From assembly GCA_000711775.1 (NCBI GenBank), contig ARYC01000714.1, forward strand, positions 1-64,000: 64,000 nucleotides of DNA, written 5' to 3'. Source of the stretch: Oxytricha trifallax (lineage: Eukaryota; Ciliophora; Spirotrichea; Sporadotrichida; Oxytrichidae). The position numbers and the translations under genes were made by a program. Under the pieces are notes generated by a model, which had not been told where the DNA came from, did no database searches, and was given only the letters and a program-made list of their open reading frames with translations. Position 1 is the first letter of the stretch; each line of letters opens with the position of its first letter. Shown here piece after piece: positions 9,771 to 24,093 of the stretch.

Positions 9771-10997
9771 ATGGGACTATTATCACTCTTGAGAGGTTTG
9801 AAGAAGAGCGAGAAGGAGGCACGTATTCTTGTGCTCGGTCTTGATAACGCTGGTAAAACTACCATCCTTAAGGCTCTCTCCGAAGAAGACATTTCAACCA
9901 TCATGCCAACTTAAGGCTTTAACATTAAAGCCCTTGTAAGTAAATATTCTGATTGCGGGAATGTTACCGTTTTAAATCTAACATGATTCTTTCTTAAGAT
10001 CTATGGCAATATCTTTCTAATTTAATTTGAATTTTGCTACTTCTCTATTCCTGTTCTTTGTATCTAAATCAATAATATAGACTCAAGATGGCTTCAAGTT
10101 GAATGTGTGGGATATCGGTGGACAAAAGGCAATCAGACCTTACTGGAAAAACTACTATGATAACACCGATGGTCTTGTCTACGTTGTTGATTCTTCAGAC
10201 GACAAGAGACTCGCTGAGTGCACAGAGGAGCTCACCAGCTTGCTTCAGGAAGAGAGCTTGTAAAACGTTCCACTCCTTGTTTTCGCTAATAAATAAGATC
10301 TTCAATTTGCTCTTGATGCTGAGGAGGTAAAATTAAAATACATAGTGTTATGGTGGGATAACTGTTTCTTGTAGATCATGAATACTTTGACTCTCATGGA
10401 AATTAAGGATAGAACATGGACCATTCAAGCTTGCTCAGCTGTTACCAAAGAAGGTTAGTCTTGGCTATTATTGCTGAAATATAAATGATTTGGGAAAATT
10501 AAATCAAAATTAATAATTAATTATTATAATTTGTGGCAGTTAACTTTGTCCTATCCTAGACATTATGGTACTTGTTCGATAGAGAATTTAAAATCAGCTG
10601 GACTTTACTATTGGCGGTACCCCTCTATCGCATCCCTGGAGCGAGATAACTCGACTTTAATTTTGGGTGATTTGTTTAGTTGAATTTTAATGCCAAAATT
10701 AAAGTCGCGTTATCTCGCTTCTGAGGATGCGATAGAGGGGTACCGCCAATAGTAAAGTCCAGCTGATTTTTAATTCTCTATCGAACAAGTACCATAATGT
10801 CTAGGATAGGACAAAGTTAACTGCCACAAATTATAATAATTAATTATTAATTTTGATTTAATTTTCCCAAATCATTTATATTTCAGCAATATTTAAAAAA
10901 TTTAATAGGCTTGCAAGAGGGTATGGAGTGGCTTGTTAAGACCATCATTTTTTTACAATAATTATTTAGATTACCTCATGACGTAAAAATTATATGA
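9771..10997 (+). CDS. ARL3: ARL3-like small GTPase
   Basis: This is an Arf-family GTPase: [21 protein letters not shown]-loop GLDNAGKT, switch II WDIGGQK, guanine-binding NKQD and [16 protein letters not shown]. The spacing and the internal sequence are closest to ARL3, which releases lipidated cargo into cilia. Three GT-AG introns are placed at 9936-10080, 10327-10374 and 10454-10908. The last is long because it contains a 421-bp palindrome. The exon after it restores [10 protein letters not shown] exactly. Family members usually end soon after the W-L-V helix; here the frame runs about 17 codons further to TGA 10995-10997, so the true C-terminus may involve another intron. Confidence 0.87.
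10470..10890. mobile_element. Long palindromic element (family A) in ARL3 intron
   Basis: The two arms of about 200 bp are nearly perfect reverse complements. The outer ends read ATTGCTGAAATATAAATG and its inverse, and the centre is near 10680. The inner arm contains GACTTTACTATTGGCGGTACC and GCGAGATAAC. A second palindrome at 49966-50401 shares the motifs AGCT-GACTTTACTATT, GCAT-CCTG and AGCGAG-TAAC at the same relative places, so the two belong to one family. There is no coding capacity. It lies inside the third ARL3 intron and could be spliced, eliminated, or both. Confidence 0.75.
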
Positions 10998-11053
10998 TAG
11001 ATTGATTCATTAGGAGTAGCTATTTAATTAACTTAATTTTTGATAATTGTTAA

Positions 11054-13196
11054 ATGTCCAGACACCCTGTTAAACTAAGTGAAATTTTATCTGTATGCAC
11101 TAATTTCGAAATAGAAAACAATTTCTTAACTTCTTTCATTTTATAGGTATGTTTATAGTTAGCAGAACATTCTGGGAAAATAATCAAATAAGTGCATTAC
11201 TCTGGTAACTATCAAGCAACAGCAAAGGAAAACATAGGATTTTATGACCTATTCACAATCGCTGACACTACAGTTTAAAAGACTATAGAAAGTAATTTGA
11301 AATATTTCTACCCCTATGCAAAAATCATCGGAGAAGAGGATGAAGTTAATTTGGATAAGTTAAAGCCAACATTTTACTAGTGATTTTTGCCAATTAATAT
11401 TTAGATTATTATCTCTTTATATGATTGATGCCTGATTAAATTAACAAAGCTCTTATTCCTGAAAGACTAGTGGTAGATTCATTCAGGCAAAGATTAGAAC
11501 AGTTAAAAAGCTATTCCGATACAGAACATGGCAATGGTTATTGCCATTTAGAAGAGGAAGAAGCGTTAAATATAAACTAGGAGGATTTAACTTTTTGGAT
11601 TGACCCCCTTGATGGTACTCGAGCATTTAAAAATGGAAAGACAGATAGTGTGACTAGCATTATTGGAGTGTCTGTTAAAGGCAAGCCAAAGATTGGAATA
11701 TTGCATCAGCCATTTTACAAGACCATTCACGGTATTAAAGAGTCTAAGACATACTTAGGAAGCATTGAGACTGGAGTGTTCTATTCAGACATCAAGGACT
11801 ATATGGATTAAAGATAGCTATATGAAATGAAACGAAGTTTCCACTATCTACAGCCTTTTTAACCACATGTATTTGGAAAGCATAAAGATTATGAGGTCAA
11901 AGTTCTTTGCTCTGTCAATAGGTTTGAACATACCTAAAATGTATTAGATCATATGAAGCCATTGGTGTCAATGAGATTGGGAGGTGCTGGATAAAAAGCT
12001 ATTGTTATGCTAGATGAATTAAAACCTCAAAATTACCTTAAAACTTTATCTCTAATTTATCATAGCCTCCACTTAGAATTTTCTTTTTTTCGAGATAATA
12101 AATAATTCTGTTCAAAATAATTTATTCACTCGGTTTTTATTTTGGGAATCCAAAAATGATCAAATGTAAATTATAACTTATAGCTTTTATATTAAATTAG
12201 AAAGTTAATTGGTAGGTCAGGTACCATTCTCACTTAGGACTTTATAATAGAACTTTCTATTATACTAAAGCCTACTGAGGGCAAGTAGACGGTTGCTTGA
12301 TGCAACTTATGAAGGGCCAGTCTGCGTGGTTCTATCTTCCAATTATTACATTCCTCGAGTGAGCTAGGTTCCTAGGATTTCCCAGCATTGATGAGCTTTC
12401 CTGGCTTGATTTCAGCTTCGTAGGTAAAAGGGAGCAGGATGGAGGTACGCTCTGCCTTCGAAAGTGAAAAGACGAAAACCATTGAAGCCAATGATAAGGA
12501 TTTTTCTACCACACCGAGTTAGGGTGCTTAAGATACCATAGCGAAAGGACAGAGATTACGTTTCCCAGCAGCGGTGGGACCGGTAAGCGTTATTCTCCAC
12601 TCCATGTCATCTCGTTGAATCCCCGAGCTCTGCTTTCCGGTTTGGTTTTGGTCAGCATCTTGATTCAGGAGGAAACTAGGTGGTAGCGTAAGTAGTTTTT
12701 CGGAGTTTTCTACTTCATGAATGGCACGTCACTAAATTGCCACATCAACTCACTCAGATACGTCTACATCACGTAAAAGATTGATGGTTTGATTTTAGTA
12801 TTAACTAGCGAATGATAAATACAAATTTAATAAAATGAAATTAACTATTTAATTTTGCTTTATTCCGATAGAATGAATTACTATCCCAAATAGTAAACCA
12901 AGATATCAATAAATAAAACCCACTTATATGTTTTTTATTTTTAATACGCTGATTTCTTTGTGCATGTCGTTCAAGGAATTAAATTTTGGGATATGTGTGC
13001 ATCAGAAGCTTTGATACGTGGTCGCTTTGGTATAATCACTAATAAAGACAGATAGCCAATAGTTTACGAAGAGAACCTGCAAGACTACACCATTTTAAAC
13101 GGGATTATGATGGCTAGAAGCGAAGCTGTTTACGATTTATGTATGAATCGAATCGAGGGAGTCTTAAAAAATATGAAAATCACTAGAGGCAGATGA
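11054..13196 (+). CDS. BPNT1-like 3'(2'),5'-bisphosphate nucleotidase / inositol-phosphatase family
   Basis: The metal-binding motifs are in order: IIGEEDE, then WIDPLDGTRAF, and WDMCASEALIRGRFG near the C-terminus, the WD-x-CA-x-E hallmark of BPNT1/IMPase enzymes. These hydrolyse the 3'-phosphate of PAP or inositol phosphates in a Mg- and Li-sensitive reaction. Interruptions are an N-terminal intron or IES (after LSEIL, ends marked by GTATG), a roughly 55-bp insert near 11380-11436 removable at TTA to give KPTFQINKALIPE, and a large insert from about 12020 to 12950 between GGAGQKAIVMLD and FFVHVVQG. The large insert has a possible GAT pointer. It contains a GC-rich block described separately. 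Stop TGA is at 13194-13196. Confidence 0.82.
12219..12725. other. GC-rich structured block inside the BPNT1 insert; candidate ncRNA gene or nested MDS
   Basis: Within the large insert of the phosphatase gene about 500 bp stand out: near-balanced base composition in an otherwise strongly AT-rich insert, sharp edges on both sides, and several potential stems (for example TATAATAGAAC pairing with TTCTATTATA at about 12245-12266). All six frames contain TGA codons, so it does not look protein-coding. I could not match it to rRNA, tRNA, U-snRNA, SRP RNA or RNase P from memory. It may be a noncoding RNA gene, an MDS of another minichromosome lodged inside this IES, or a germline-limited sequence. 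The strand is unknown. Confidence 0.45.
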
Positions 13197-13946
13197 TTTA
13201 AGAGAGAGTTAATAACAATGTACTGTAATTAAGAAAACACTAATACATTAATGATGGGAATAAATAAGTGAGAGAAGTGACATATAATATAATACATTTA
13301 AAGAATGAAGTAATACATAATGCTGCTTAATCACAATTCTTAATATCTTTCTAATATTTTCTAAATCACACAAAATCTCTCTAGTTCTGTGTCTTAAAAT
13401 CAAAGATCTATCTTATCTCCTCAAATTTCTCATTGTTTCTTCTCTGAGATGGTCTTAACAAATAAAAATTGTTATCAGATAATAATTCATAAAAATAACT
13501 TTCAACTCAATTATTTCAAATAAACAAGAATATTGAATTATATCTATATTCAACAAGAATCACTACAATATAAAAAGCAATAATAAACAAATTAACGTTT
13601 CTGATTTATATTTTAACCTCAAATTCTAAAAGTGTTTAGTAATTAACTTAAATTAGAGAGAAAGTTTAAATTACGTAATTTAATTTTAATTCAAATTGAG
13701 GTCAAAATTTAAGGGATATTAAAATACACTACGCTTATAATATAAAGCTTATTTTCTATTTTCCATTAAATTTCTGTCAAAAAAAATATTTTTTTTTTAT
13801 TTCCATAATTTAATAGAACCTGACTCTATTCTTTAATATGAAGATCTAGAATAAAACTTGCTTAATTAATAATTCTTAAAATCAATCAAACATTTTAATT
13901 GAGAGACTTTTGAGTACACATCTTTAATCATCATCATCTTAAAGAA
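13197..13946. other. AT-rich spacer between BPNT1-like and LAG1 genes
   Basis: No gene is seen. It includes the 3' flank of the phosphatase gene and the 5' flank of the ceramide-synthase gene, with homopolymer runs around 13780-13800. A weak inverted repeat (AACCTCAAATT near 13616 against AATTGAGGTC near 13694) is present. Confidence 0.5.
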
Positions 13947-14877
13947 ATGACGTCTTCAACTCTTGAACCTGAAAATAATAGTGAGACCCAGCTTAGACCA
14001 CAGAACTCTGGAAATGGTCGGGGTCGCAAAAGTACCCCTAAATCAAGTAGCGCAAAAGCAAAAGCTCAAGCAATGTTTTTCATATCGTGCATCTTAGTCG
14101 TGCTGATTCTTATACCATTTACGACAGAGACCTACAAATTAGTACAGGATTACTTGAAAGATAAGCCAAATGGTTATAGAAATTTCTTTTTGTAAATTAA
14201 GTTATTTAATAGAGAAACCGTTTGTTATACAAAAGTTATGAGTGGCCCAGTATCGGTGATTTCTGGATAACCCTAGCAGCAACACCCTTCTTCTTAATGT
14301 TAGAAAATGCATTTTAGTATTTCCTGTATCCATGGTACTACCAACATTGCAAGGAAAAGGTTGACTTAGAAGCAAGAGATCAAAGAACAAGAAAAGCAGT
14401 CACAAACATCTATAAATGCATCTATTATACAGCAGCTACAATTGTCGGTTGGTACACCCTTAAGGATTCCTATATTCTGCCTCCAGCACTAGGTGGTAAG
14501 GGCTCCCTGGACAATTTATTCACAGATTTCCCATATATAACTCCCCCGCCCTTATACAGATTTTATTTCACTGGTACAATGGGATATCACATTGGATCTC
14601 TTTTACATCACACTTTTGCACACAAGAAAGCAAACGACAATCTCAATTTATTTTTAACATTTTAATAAGACTACCTAGAGATGATGTTCCATCACTTAGT
14701 TACTTTCTATTTATACGCTTTTAGCTATATGACGAACACTTTAATTGGAGCAGTGATTGCTTATATTCATGATATTGCTGATGTTGGAGTCACTTGGACT
14801 CGCGCCTGGTCCGAATCTAATCACAAAAAGTTCACAGCATATTCATTTCTCTTAACTTTAGTCTTTTGGTTCTATAC
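13947..14877 (+). CDS. Ceramide synthase (LAG1/TLC family), 5' and central part
   Basis: The protein begins MTSSTLEPENN, with a basic Ser-rich stretch and a first membrane span (FFISCILVVLILIPF). The catalytic TLC region follows: GYHIGSLLHHTFAHKK, DYLEMMFHHLVTFYL and IAYIHDIADVGVTWTRA, carrying the paired histidines and the HD-x2-D motif needed for acyl-CoA transfer to sphingoid bases in the ER. The reading frame changes near 14185-14215. Either a tiny IES flanked by AAAT or a 29-nt GT-AG intron restores it to give NRLLYKSYEWPSIGDFWITL. Coding sequence leaves this segment at pointer TTTGGTTCTATAC (14865-14877) and continues at 4638, where the last two spans are found. Confidence 0.85.
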
Positions 14878-15016
14878 AACTAAATTTAATTATATAGATT
14901 TTAATTATTTTAAATGAGAGTAGAAAAATAAGACATAAATTAGCTTAAAAATATTTATTAAGAAATTAATAAGATCTATTTAAACCTTTAACTTAATAAT
15001 TGCTGTCTCTCTTCTC

Positions 15017-16936
15017 TCATTGCTTTTAGTTTTAATTTGTCTTCTAATAGTTTATGCTAGCTTAAGATTAACTTGATTTACTGCTTTTGTCAATAGTTTA
15101 CTTATTTTACTCATTTTGACCACTAACTTTCTAATCTTCCATCTTGCCGATGTTAAGAGCATTCTATTATTGTTTTTGCCCACTCATTCCCATCATACCA
15201 CTGTTTTTAATAAAGCTTTATGTCTGATTAGGCTTTTCTGAAGCTTTACCCATGCTTGATCCCATCATCATATTGCCATTGGTTCTACTTTGACCCATTC
15301 CGATAATCATAGGACCTTATCCTTTTGGCTTTATCATTTCGACTTAATTTCTCTTGTTAGTATTGGTTTAGACTTATTCTTCCAAGTCATCAACCATCAA
15401 CATGTCCATGTCCTCATCGTCATCGTTGAATGGTTTGCTAGGGCCACTGTTCATTCCGTTCATTTGGTTCATGCAATTAACATTCTTCTTCTTTTTCTAA
15501 TTGAAGTTTTAGTTTATACCCTTTCCCCATGAACTTTTGCTTTTATTTTCCTTTGGAAGTTTTGACATGCTCTTTTGTTGCATCTATTGCAAGAGAATTT
15601 TCTCCAAATCTACTTCACCCTTCATTTCCTCATCAAAATTGTCATCTAGTACTCCTCCCATCTGTCTTTACTTAATTCTCAGCATCTTTTCTCTAATCTT
15701 TCTCTTTTACTGATCAATTATTTCTTCTTCTCTTTCCAGTAACAACTTTTTCTCAAGTCTTTTCTGGTCTCTCTACTAAAATATTTCCTTTTCTTCAGTA
15801 ATGCACTTTCTTGGTAATGCCTAGATTTCATACTTGTATTCATCTATGTTGATTGGGATCTTCACTTCCCTGGTATTTATTGACTCTTGAGGTTGAACTT
15901 TTTTGTCATTTTCAATTACATCAAAGTCGATCTCAAGACTTTAAATGTACTCACATACGTGTTATTGCTGCTCAGTTTGATTCTTTATTTTTTGGAATGA
16001 TTCTATGATAGAAGTTACATCTTTAATTAAGCGCTCATTAACCTTTAACATCATATCCTTGCGGAATCTTTCTAACTATGGTTTTGTGAGCTTTTAAATC
16101 AATGGGTGATCGTCTACCACTTACTCAATCAAGTCTTAAACCTAGACCTATATATTATCCATAATCATCTTAGCAACGAATGATTTGTCAGTTGCCTACA
16201 ATAAATTGTACTCATTTTGATAGATTATATGAGACCCCTCAGTTGCTTGAGGATCCACGTTTGCTTCTCCAAAGTACATATTGTATTCTTTTAGGTTTTC
16301 AAGTGTCTTCTTCATGTTGTATATAGGTGGAGCTTTTTCTCTATAACCGATTTTAGGTTCGTTCTACTCCATTTAATCTTCTTGGGGCTTTTATTAATCG
16401 TCTTCGTCATCAGCCACGAATTTTTCTAAAAATTCTACCTCTACATCTGCACCCACTTAGAGACATTACGAAAGGAAAATGTTACTCTCCAGGATTCTGC
16501 TTGGAATATTTAGATTGTTGCTCTATAAGCCTCCTGGAGGTAATTATTCCATTTGATTTTATGAGCCAGGCTGTACTTGAGCGGGTTATTACTGTTGACC
16601 TGGCTACTACTACTGATTTGATTAATTGGCTTATGCCTAATTTTAACCTTAATTTTGGATATTATTTTATTCCTCTTTAGTCTCTTCATGCATTTCCACG
16701 TCTTGTGTTGAGTTTTCCTAACCTGGTGTCTAACTTTCCTGACCAATTGTCTAATTTTTCGAAGCTAGTGTTTAATTTTCCTGTGTATTTTCACTTGGAT
16801 TTTAATCTTAAACCTCATTTATAGCAATACGTTATATACCGAATTTAATCACGCCTTCAATTTTTTCTAGTAGTTAACTAAACAACTAATCTATCTCATT
16901 ATTATTTTATGGCTGTGCGTTATTGTTTTCTGACAT
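15017..16936 (-). CDS. Gln/Asn-rich, coiled-coil protein of unknown function
   Basis: A single uninterrupted frame of about 640 codons runs from ATG (16934-16936) to TGA (15017-15019), with TAA/TAG used heavily as Gln. The N-terminal 150 residues are Gln/Asn-rich. A charged middle follows with predicted helix-forming repeats (KRLEKKLLLEREEEIIDQQK, then RKIREKMLRIKQRQM). A Met/Gly/Asn-rich tail contains an acidic DDDEDMDMLMVDDLEE patch. No enzyme motif is visible. It is the only long gene here without an obvious IES or intron. I do not recognise the family. Confidence 0.6.
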
Positions 16937-17954
16937 CCGATGTATTCTTCTCAATTAAACTGATGTTTTATTTTTAAATTGTTACTGAATATATTAAAAA
17001 GCTAATCGAAGTTAACAGATTTACTAAACATTTAAACACTATATCTTTTATCATTTAGCACAAACTCTCCTATTTTTACCCTTTCAAGTTAATTTTAATT
17101 TTAATGGTTTTTTACTGCCAAAATATAAGAATTTTTAGTAAAGTTTGAGTAAAAAAGCAGAGAAATGATAATTAATCAGAAATAGCGAATAATCTGGTTA
17201 ATTTTGTGAGTGATTTTGAAGTTTATAAGACAACTTAATAGCGATTATAATTTAAAATACTAATTTTACTTATATCACAGCATTATAATCAAATTTATGA
17301 TTGTTTTATAATAAAATTTAATGTAAATAAATTAACTTAAATTGTTATAATTAATGTGGATTAGTGATATTTAAACACACTAAATCACTCAATTAATAAC
17401 ACAACTTCCATTTTCACAAGAAACCAATAATTTACTAATCAAAAATACAAATTATATTCAATATGTTCACAGTTTTAAGAGAAAAAACGTGAAGAGGAAA
17501 TATTGTAAATGATATTATTAATGCGTTGGGATGATGAAATCTGCTAATTAAGATGTTATAGTCAATTAGTTACTTACTCATTAATTTAAAATCAATAACT
17601 TTTAAATTCATTCAATATATTATTAGTACTAAAAATTAATTAATTCGGAAATATATTTAAAGCAGAAATAGCAGTTAAGATTTGCGATTGTGAATAAAAA
17701 TAATTATCAATTTTGGAATTTAAAGTACTAAATCGTTTATTGCTATTCAACTTTTATGAAATAATGAAAAATTGTCACAACAAAAGAAGAGAAATTTTTT
17801 TGATACAAGTATAGCATTTTTTAAATAGTCAATTTAATCTCAATGCAAATACTAAAGGATTCAATATTTTTATTTTAAATAAGTCAACATAATTTTAAAT
17901 GGAGCTAAGGCAATCTATTTAATTAATTAATATTTTTTCTTAGAATAGTTGAAA
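16937..17954. other. AT-rich spacer between divergent genes
   Basis: About 1 kb of very AT-rich DNA separates the minus-strand Gln-rich gene from the plus-strand OSBP gene. It must contain both 5' flanks. I see no ORF with protein-like composition and no clear repeat. Confidence 0.5.
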
Positions 17955-19590
17955 ATGGAATAAATCGAAAGAGACTCATAGAATCAAAGAATTCTTAAGG
18001 ACGATGATGTTGATCAAGATCAGGGTAGGTCTACCATTAAATCCATGTCATTATGATATTTCTTAGTTTACAGCGTATGCTAATGATTATTGATTTAAAT
18101 TAATTTTTTGTATTAGGCTTTTAATAGATACTTAGAACTGATTCTTGAGAGATTAGGGTTGTTTTTAATGATGTTTGAAAGAAGACCTTTTTTAATAATA
18201 GTTTTTATTGATTTATAGATGGAGGATTGATTAGTACAGATGCTTATGCAGAGTAACCAGATTAGCCAATAACTCAAACAGATCCAATAGATATTGGATC
18301 ACCGGAGGAACCTGACGATCAAGAACTTACAGACAATCCATATATCCTAACAAAGGGAACAGCTGTGGGGCCTAATTCTTTCGTAGATTTCAGACAGCAA
18401 TATGCGAAGAAGGCACCTCCTCCAAAGTATTTCACAGAAGAATAGTTGCTAGCATAATTACCCACTAGCAAAGTTGATATATTGCGTGGAATGGAGGAAT
18501 AAAAACACGGTGGATTAGTGTGTACAGATCAAGAAGCAATGGATAGACAGAGAGGAGTGTTAATGAATGTAGTTAAGTAACTAACTGTAAACTTATTTAA
18601 GGGTCTGACCATCACTCACATTTCACTTCCCATTAAGATTTTCGAGGCAAGATCATCTATTTAAAGAATTGTTGATATGTGGAGCTTTGCTCCACATATC
18701 TTAAGATGGCAGCAGACACAAGTGATCAATTAGAAAGATTCAAACTAGTTATTGCCTTTGCGATGAGTGGTCTATATATTTGCACAAGCCAATACAAGCC
18801 ATTCAATCCAATTCTCGGTGAGACTCTTCAAGGAGAGTTCACCGATGGAACTAAAATCTATTGTGAACACACTTGCCATCATCCACCAATCACAAATTTC
18901 TACATGCATCCTGAAGATAAAGCTTACGAGTTCTTTGGTCATTATGAATTCACTGCTAATATGGGAGCAAATAACTTGAAATCTGGCCTTAGAGGTCCAA
19001 ATAACTTGAAGTTTGCAGATGGCCAACACATTAGATTCAGAACTCCAGATTTCAAGCTTGGTGGTACTGTTATGGGAGATAGAACAATCGAAGCATCGGG
19101 AAATATATACTTTGAAGATCTTACAAATAATTTCAAGGCAGTGATCATTTTGAGTACCTATAAAAAATCAGGATTCTTCAAGAAGTCTGAGTCTGGTAAG
19201 CGTGATGAATACGTTGGTGTAATCTATCAGTGCGATCCAATCAGAGACCCCGATGAATCAGCCAAGTAGCTCTATGGCAAGCATGCTATTGAGATTTCTG
19301 AGATGAAGTAAATTAAAGATATGTCGAGATAGATTTGCGACATTCAAGGATCTTGGTTGAGATCTTTGAGGATTGATGGAAAAAAGTACTGGGATATTGA
19401 TGAAGAAGTTCCAGAGAGGTTTAAGCCTTGCATGCAAAATATAGCACCTTCGGACTGGAGATACAGAGAAGATCTTATCTGGTTGAAATATAATTATATG
19501 AAAATCGCTGCTCAGTGGAAGGTTAGAATGGAAGAGCAACAGAGACATGATAGAAGATTGAGATTAAAATAGAAAGAGGGAAAGAAATGA
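17955..19590 (+). CDS. Oxysterol-binding-protein-related (ORP/OSBP) lipid transfer protein
   Basis: The core ORD domain is clear: the family signature appears as KPFNPILGETLQGEF, followed by EHTCHHPPITNFY with the paired histidines that bind PI4P, and later KPCMQNIAPSDWRYREDLIWL. These proteins move sterols or phospholipids at membrane contact sites. A GT-AG intron (18025-18218) follows a short first exon starting at ATG 17955. The frame breaks once near 18690-18705, exactly at a perfect hairpin (ATGTGGAGC-TTT-GCTCCACAT). A shift there is needed to join IVDMWSFAPH to YLKMAADTSDQLERF. No pointer pair explains it cleanly. Stop TGA is at 19588-19590. No PH domain or FFAT motif is evident, so it resembles the short ORPs. 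Confidence 0.87.
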
Positions 19591-19849
19591 GCCTATGTGA
19601 AAGATTCTACATTTAGAACTGTTTCATTATTCATATCCGCATCAAAATTTACAATATATAACATCTTTTATCAGTAGGATAAGCTTGGTTCATATACATT
19701 ATAGATAATAACTATCATGTCTTACTCTGAAAATAGTTTTTATCAATTACATTTTACAAAAATTAAACATCTTAAAGTTTTATAGACTTTAATAATTCTG
19801 AATAATGAGTGATTAAATTAAGGTATAAATCATTTACTATAATTAGAGC

Positions 19850-21366
19850 TCAATAACTTTTCAATAACTTTAACATTACAACTTAAAACTCTTTATAAGT
19901 TAACCCTCCATCGCAATCATCGTCGGCCTCCTCAATCATTATTCCTATGTATGTGTCATCCTTAATTCCAATAAATTCCTTTAAATCATCTCTTGTTATA
20001 AATTAGTCCTTGTTGATATCTATCCAAGCAAAAGTCAACTGCAAGTTAAATTCTGTTAACAGATTTTACTTATTGCTAGCTCCAACAAGGAACTCTGTGA
20101 AAGATATTTCTCTATCTCCATTTAAATCTATCTGTCTTATGATTTTTGCCATTTCTGAATCAGAAACGTTTATATTGAACTTTGATTTGAAGTTTGTTAC
20201 AAACTCCTTGAGATTGATTTCGCCGTCTTTGTTATCATCTAGAGCTTCAAACATAATTTAAAGATTGTCTTTCTCCTTTTTATCTATTACTGCTCGGACC
20301 ATATAAGCAAGGACCGCTTTCTAAAAATGATATCCAAAGAAAAGATTCTTCATGTTGTTCAAGCCATCGATTGAAAACTTAAAATTAATTCAATTAAAAT
20401 TGCAATTTTCTTGTTGATATTTAAGTAAGCTTTAGTGCGATCAACGATCCATACACTTTTTAAAGCTGTATCTATGTTAACTCTGTCAAGTCTTTAAACT
20501 ACTAACAAACTTTGAATAAGTTCCTTGATTTCATTACTACTACTCTCTTCATAATTTGGATACTGGCAGGAGAGAACACCTGTTTTAATCTTTTCAATAG
20601 TTTAATCATCATCAGATTCAAAGAAGGGTGGTATTCCAGTGATCATATTATACAGTATTGCACCACAGCTCCATAGATCACAATTTACTCCATAATTCTT
20701 CTTCGGAAACAAAAATTCAGGAGCTCTATAGTATGGAGTAGATTTAACTACAAAATCATAGTCTGGATCATCCTCAGATATCTCTTTGGTTTCGATACAT
20801 GAAATTAGATCTACTAGCTTAATGTCACTAAGAGCATTTTCAGACTCGAATAAAATTGACTCAGGTCGTAGGTTTCTATGAACAAATCCACATTTATGTA
20901 AATATTTTACAGCTGAGAATACATGAGAAATGATCATAGCACTTTCTTATTCTGAAAGCTAGCCATGCCTGATAATTCTATCAAACAACGAGAGACCATT
21001 TAATAGATATAACAATATTACATTATATCTTTGTTTGAACAATGACTTTTTATTGAAAGTATCCAGTATGAAGTAAATCTTAAACTCATCTTAGTAAGCA
21101 CCATGAACTTTGACGATATTTGGATGATCTAATTTTGCTAAAGTCGCCAGTTCCTTTAATATAAGTTCAATGCTCCTATCATTTAAATCGCTTTTTCGAA
21201 ATACTTTGCACGTTTTCATCTCCCCTGTCCTTTTATCTTTACATTGTCTGATCTCACATAATTCACCTCGAGCGATGCATTTTCTCTAAATATCATAGTA
21301 ATCTTCGAAGTTTCTTGTCAAACTTATTTAGTCTATAACCCCTAAAGTGACATTTCTTGAATCCAT
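19850..21366 (-). CDS. CDPK-like protein with degenerate kinase domain and EF hands
   Basis: An N-terminal kinase-like domain (from MDSRNVTLGVIDQ at 21366) is followed by calmodulin-like EF hands: DDNKDGEINLKEF, DLNGDREISFTEF, DINKDQFITRDDL and DDDCDGGLTYKEF. This is the calcium-dependent protein kinase layout. The catalytic loop reads HRNLRPESILF, with Asn for the essential Asp, and the DFG position reads VDLIS. Both catalytic acids are therefore lost and it is probably a pseudokinase. The APE-type motif (YYRAPEF) and DLWSCGAILY are kept. Between kinase and EF hands (about 20380-20400) the frame changes once, at an AATTTTAA repeat, so a tiny IES or an error lies there. Stop is TGA 19850-19852. 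Confidence 0.8.
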
Positions 21367-21547
21367 TTTCAAAATTGGTAAGTTGTAAAATGACTTTACT
21401 TTAAATTAAAGTTTAAGAAAAAGGAATTATTATTGGAAAGATTAAGTTAGATTAAAGTTGTGTCAAATTAAATTATACATCATCAGATAACTAGATAGTT
21501 TAAAAGCAATACAAAAATTCAATATATTCTTAGTTCAGTAAAAAACA

Positions 21548-23903
<2,356 letters not shown>

Positions 23904-24093
23904 TTGCTATAATCGAACTATTATTGATAAAGTTGCGAGTATTCTGCTTAAAAGTATTAGATTTAAGTTTTTATATTACTAAATCTTTTATGATATTTAC
24001 TAAGAGCTGCTTTTATAACACTCTTGATATAATTTGACGAAGATCTCTTATATGTAAAAATTTATAATAAATACAAAAAGATATTTAACGAAA

